Source: Synechococcaceae cyanobacterium (lineage in GTDB: Bacteria > Cyanobacteriota > Cyanobacteriia > PCC-6307 > Cyanobiaceae). Taken from it: a stretch of DNA of 13,968 bases. The notes under the pieces are model-generated. The model was not told the origin of the DNA and made no database searches. It worked only from the letters and a program-made list of their open reading frames with translations. Of this stretch, positions 11,981-13,968 are shown in pieces (the first letter of the stretch is position 1; each line of letters starts with the position of its first letter). The DNA lies in the NCBI GenBank assembly GCA_947460085.1, contig CANHGA010000028.1:1-13968 (forward strand), read 5' to 3'. A program made the translations under genes and the position numbers.

Positions 11981-13045
11981 TCAGTCAGGGCTCCTGAACA
12001 GCCACCGTTTGAGGGCAAGGGAGACATAGACAAGCCCCACCAAAATGGGCACCTCAATCAGCGGGCCGATCACCCCGGCCAGGGCCTGCTGGGAGCTCGC
12101 CCCCCAGACGCTGATGCTTACGGCGATCGCCAGTTCAAAGTTATTGCCGGCGGCCGTGAAGGCCAGGGTTGTGGTGCGGGGATAGCCCAGGCCAAAGAGG
12201 CGGCCAAGCAAAAATGCCACCCCCCACATGATCAGGAAGTAGAGCACCAGGGGTATGGCCACAACGGCAACCCGCAGGGGATCCGATGTGATCGCCTTGC
12301 CCTGCAGGGCAAACATCACCACCACGGTGAAGAGCAGCCCATACAGGGCCCAGGGGCTGAGCTTGGGCAGAAAGGTTTGCTCATACCAACGGATCCCCTT
12401 GCTGCGTACTCCGATGCGGCGCGTCAGAAAGCCCGCCGCCAGGGGGATCCCCAGGAAGATCACAACGGCCTTGGCAATCTCCCCCGTCGAGAAGGTCACC
12501 AGCTGGCTATCGAGACCGAGCCAGCCGGGAAGAACCTGCAGGTAGAACCCACCCAGCAGGGCATAGAGCACCACCTGCAGGATCGAATTGATCGCCACCA
12601 ACACGGCCGCTGCCTCCCGATCCCCCTGGGCCAGATCGATCCAGATCAGCACCATGGCTATGCAGGGAGCCAGGCCAATCATGATCAGGCCCGTGCGCAA
12701 GGCCGCCTGATCGGGCAAAAACCACCAGGCCAGGCCAAACATCAACAGGGGGCCCAGGCCCCACACCAAGGCCAACGCCAGGGTGAGCAGCCTCCGATCC
12801 CGAAGGACAACACCCAGCTCCCCGTAGCGCACCTTCGCCAAGACCGGATACAGCATCATCAACAGACCCAGGGCAATGGGCACCGAGGTCTGGCCCACGG
12901 TCACCGCACCCAGCACCTCCTGGAGATTGGGCACGACCCGGCCCAGCAGGAGCCCGGCCGCCATGGCGAGCAGGATCCAGAGCGGCAACAACCGATCGCG
13001 CTCTGACCCCATCGAACCTGACAATTTCGCAGCCCAAGCGAACAA
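11981..13045 (-). CDS. acr3: ACR3-family arsenite efflux transporter
   Basis: This 354-residue, ten-helix arsenite exporter of the ACR3 (bile/arsenite/riboflavin) superfamily extrudes As(III) from the cytoplasm. The essential cysteine lies in APCIAMVLIW (Cys128) of helix 4. The other signature is FTAAGNNFELAIAVSISVWG in helix 9, with the key Glu. The N-terminus (LLPLWILLAMAAGLLLGRVVP) and IGPLIEVPILVGLVY near the C-terminus are also typical. The length is normal. ATG at 13045 gives an extra 11 residues; ATG 13012 (MGSERDRLL) is an alternative start. It lies 18 bases after arsR on the same strand, so it is almost certainly co-transcribed and repressed by ArsR in the absence of As(III). Confidence 0.9.
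   Translation of the reverse strand: MFAWAAKLSGSMGSERDRLLPLWILLAMAAGLLLGRVVPNLQEVLGAVTVGQTSVPIALGLLMMLYPVLAKVRYGELGVVLRDRRLLTLALALVWGLGPLLMFGLAWWFLPDQAALRTGLIMIGLAPCIAMVLIWIDLAQGDREAAAVLVAINSILQVVLYALLGGFYLQVLPGWLGLDSQLVTFSTGEIAKAVVIFLGIPLAAGFLTRRIGVRSKGIRWYEQTFLPKLSPWALYGLLFTVVVMFALQGKAITSDPLRVAVVAIPLVLYFLIMWGVAFLLGRLFGLGYPRTTTLAFTAAGNNFELAIAVSISVWGASSQQALAGVIGPLIEVPILVGLVYVSLALKRWLFRSPD
12123..12130. repeat. HIP1 octamer GCGATCGC
   Basis: This is the second exact HIP1 palindrome in the window, inside the acr3 gene near its 3' end. Two in about 14 kb is sparse compared with HIP1-rich cyanobacteria. Confidence 0.7.
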
Positions 13046-13063
13046 TGGCTCGCCCCAGACCCT

Positions 13064-13399
13064 TCAGCCACAGGGGGCCGCAGGCTCGCTGCAGCCCGCG
13101 GCCAATTCACCCAGCCAACCCTGCAGCCCATCGAGGGCGTCCCGGCGCAACCGGTAGTAGATCCAGCGCCCCTCAACCCGGGCTTCAATCAATCCGGCCT
13201 CCCGCATCACCTTGAGGTGAAAGGAGAGCTTCGATTGGGCCAGCTCCAAGTCGCCGGTGAGATCGCACACGCAGCGCTCACCGCCCGCCAGGGCTTGAAC
13301 CACCTGCAGGCGCACCGGATCGGCGAGGGCCTTCAGCAGCTGGCGGGCCTGATCGGCCTCGAGGGCCCCAACCGATTCCGCGTAGCGCCCAACACCCAT
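13064..13399 (-). CDS. arsR: ArsR-family arsenite-responsive repressor
   Basis: This 111-residue winged-helix repressor of the ArsR/SmtB family releases DNA when As(III) or Sb(III) binds. The dimerisation and helix-turn-helix core reads LLKALADPVRLQVVQALAGG, then ERCVCDLTGDL with Cys43 and Cys45 at the classic alpha-3 metalloid site (ELCVCDL in well-known ArsR). KLSFHLKVMREAGLI is the recognition helix and EGRWIYYRL the wing. Two further cysteines lie at the C-terminus (GCSEPAAPCG), as in some cyanobacterial ArsR proteins, and may take part in metalloid binding. The start ATG at 13399 is only two bases from an ArsR operator and has no Shine-Dalgarno sequence, so the message may be nearly leaderless. 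Confidence 0.9.
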   Translation of the reverse strand: MGVGRYAESVGALEADQARQLLKALADPVRLQVVQALAGGERCVCDLTGDLELAQSKLSFHLKVMREAGLIEARVEGRWIYYRLRRDALDGLQGWLGELAAGCSEPAAPCG

Positions 13400-13401
13400 T
13401 G

Positions 13402-13417
13402 ATCAAATCTGGTTGAT
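13402..13417. promoter_or_regulatory. ArsR operator 1 (ATCAA-N6-TTGAT)
   Basis: ATCAA, ATCTGG spacer, TTGAT. This is the inverted-repeat pattern described for the cyanobacterial ArsR binding site. It lies two bases upstream of the arsR ATG, ideal for autorepression of arsR-acr3. Confidence 0.85.
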
Positions 13418-13419
13418 TG

Positions 13420-13435
13420 ATCAACTTCAGTTGAT
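13420..13435. promoter_or_regulatory. ArsR operator 2 (ATCAA-N6-TTGAT)
   Basis: ATCAA, CTTCAG spacer, TTGAT. It is exactly 18 bases from operator 1 and 33 bases before the gap ATG. On the plus strand, TTGATT (13413-13418) and TATGGT (13437-13442), 18 bases apart, could serve as a -35/-10 pair for gap, which would place operator 2 between them. The promoter assignment is inference; the repeat is seen directly. Confidence 0.85.
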
Positions 13436-13468
13436 CTATGGTCCGCCCATCAACCGTAACCGGGGCCC

Positions 13469-13968
13469 ATGAAAATCGGCATCAATGGCTTTGGCCGCAT
13501 CGGCCGCCTGGTCTTCCGCGCCCTGTGGGGCCGCCCCGGCATTGAGCTGGTGCACATCAACGATCCCGGCGGCGACGCCTACACAGCCGCCCACCTGCTC
13601 AGCTTTGATTCGGTCCATGGCCGCTGGCCCCTGGCCGTGGGCTCCGACCCAACCACCAGCGACAGCTTCAGCGTGGAGGGCCACCCGATTGGCTACTCCC
13701 AGCACAGCGATCCCACCGCCGTGCCCTGGCAGCAGGCCGGCGTGCAGATGGTGCTCGAGTGCAGCGGCAAGTTCAAAACCCCCCAAACCCTCGAGCCCTA
13801 CTTCTCCGAGGTGGGGCTGAAGCGGGTGGTGGTGGCCTGCCCGGTGAAGGGCGTGATCGCCGGCGAAGAGGCCCTCAATGTGGTGTACGGGATCAACCAC
13901 CAGCTCTACGAGCCCTCCAGGCACCGCCTTCTCACGGCGGCGAGCTGCACCACCAATTGCCTGGCCCC
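13469..13968 (+). CDS. gap: Glyceraldehyde-3-phosphate dehydrogenase, ArsJ-associated type (3' end outside window)
   Basis: The first 166 residues of a GAPDH are present. The NAD-binding Rossmann start is KIGINGFGRIGRLVFRAL, followed by LVHINDP, AAHLLSFDSVHGRW and LECSGKF. The catalytic cysteine sits in ASCTTNCLA (Cys160). The gene runs off the right edge intact. LVHINDP and the AAHLL-FDSVHGRW stretch fit the GAPDHs that accompany the exporter ArsJ, in which arsenate replaces phosphate to give 1-arseno-3-phosphoglycerate for export. Placement under two ArsR operators, divergent from arsR-acr3, supports this role over a glycolytic or Calvin-cycle one. ArsJ itself would have to lie beyond base 13968. 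ATG 13469 gives the standard N-terminus. Confidence 0.85.
   Translation, partial: MKIGINGFGRIGRLVFRALWGRPGIELVHINDPGGDAYTAAHLLSFDSVHGRWPLAVGSDPTTSDSFSVEGHPIGYSQHSDPTAVPWQQAGVQMVLECSGKFKTPQTLEPYFSEVGLKRVVVACPVKGVIAGEEALNVVYGINHQLYEPSRHRLLTAASCTTNCLA

Noticed and set aside
12377..13006. Long plus-strand open frame (209 codons) rich in Gln, His and Pro
   Set aside because: It lies wholly antisense to acr3, whose motifs are clear; the composition is what reversed codons of a hydrophobic membrane protein give in GC-rich DNA.
13436..13924. Minus-strand open frame of 162 codons opposite gap
   Set aside because: Pure antisense shadow of the GAPDH gene, which has its catalytic and NAD motifs in the plus frame.

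Overview
The window looks like chromosomal DNA of a GC-rich picocyanobacterium of the Cyanobium/Synechococcus type. The main support is family content: a DUF4079 membrane protein, a SigF-like small sigma factor, a second group-3-type sigma factor and short picocyanobacterial hypothetical genes. Two HIP1 octamers (GCGATCGC at 9068 and 12123) and tight gene packing agree with this. I could not search a database, so the genus is an inference. I see no tRNA, rRNA, CRISPR array or insertion sequence.

Bases 1-2171 are a patchwork of damaged genes around one intact gene. On the minus strand, the dinucleotide-binding core of a shikimate dehydrogenase (AroE) runs off the left edge. It meets a plus-strand fragment of a flavohemoglobin/Hcr-type reductase (NAD half plus 2Fe-2S ferredoxin domain, FAD domain missing). 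The meeting point is at an 18-base palindrome (173-190). A DUF4079 membrane protein follows and overlaps by GTGA a DMT/EamA exporter gene that is frameshifted and truncated. That gene runs in frame into the C-terminal remnant of a DM13-domain protein carrying a nonsense codon.

Bases 2331-6179 encode membrane proteins: a VUT-family (YhhQ-like) transporter on the minus strand, then on the plus strand a YeeE/YedE sulfur-compound permease, an MFS transporter whose conserved N-terminus extends upstream of any usual start codon, and a Kir-type channel homologue without the TxGYG filter.

Bases 6207-8227 hold an ATP-grasp peptide ligase of the PGM1 type (minus) and a divergent gene for a small secreted cysteine-containing protein. 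Bases 8215-11124 are a regulator cluster on the minus strand: a SigF-like factor lacking region 4, a LuxR-type response regulator, a second sigma-70 factor with a glycine-rich tandem repeat, and a small two-helix membrane protein. One unrecognised plus-strand gene sits among them.

Bases 11125-11965 hold an inverted-repeat leader, a GH24 lysozyme, three consecutive small hairpins and a 66-residue hypothetical protein. Bases 11981-13968 are an arsenic-resistance locus: ACR3 arsenite exporter and ArsR repressor on the minus strand, and a divergent GAPDH gene on the plus strand that runs off the right edge. Two perfect ATCAA-N6-TTGAT ArsR operators lie between arsR and gap. This implies that the GAPDH is the arsenate-detoxification type that makes 1-arseno-3-phosphoglycerate for export by ArsJ; arsJ would be expected just outside the window.
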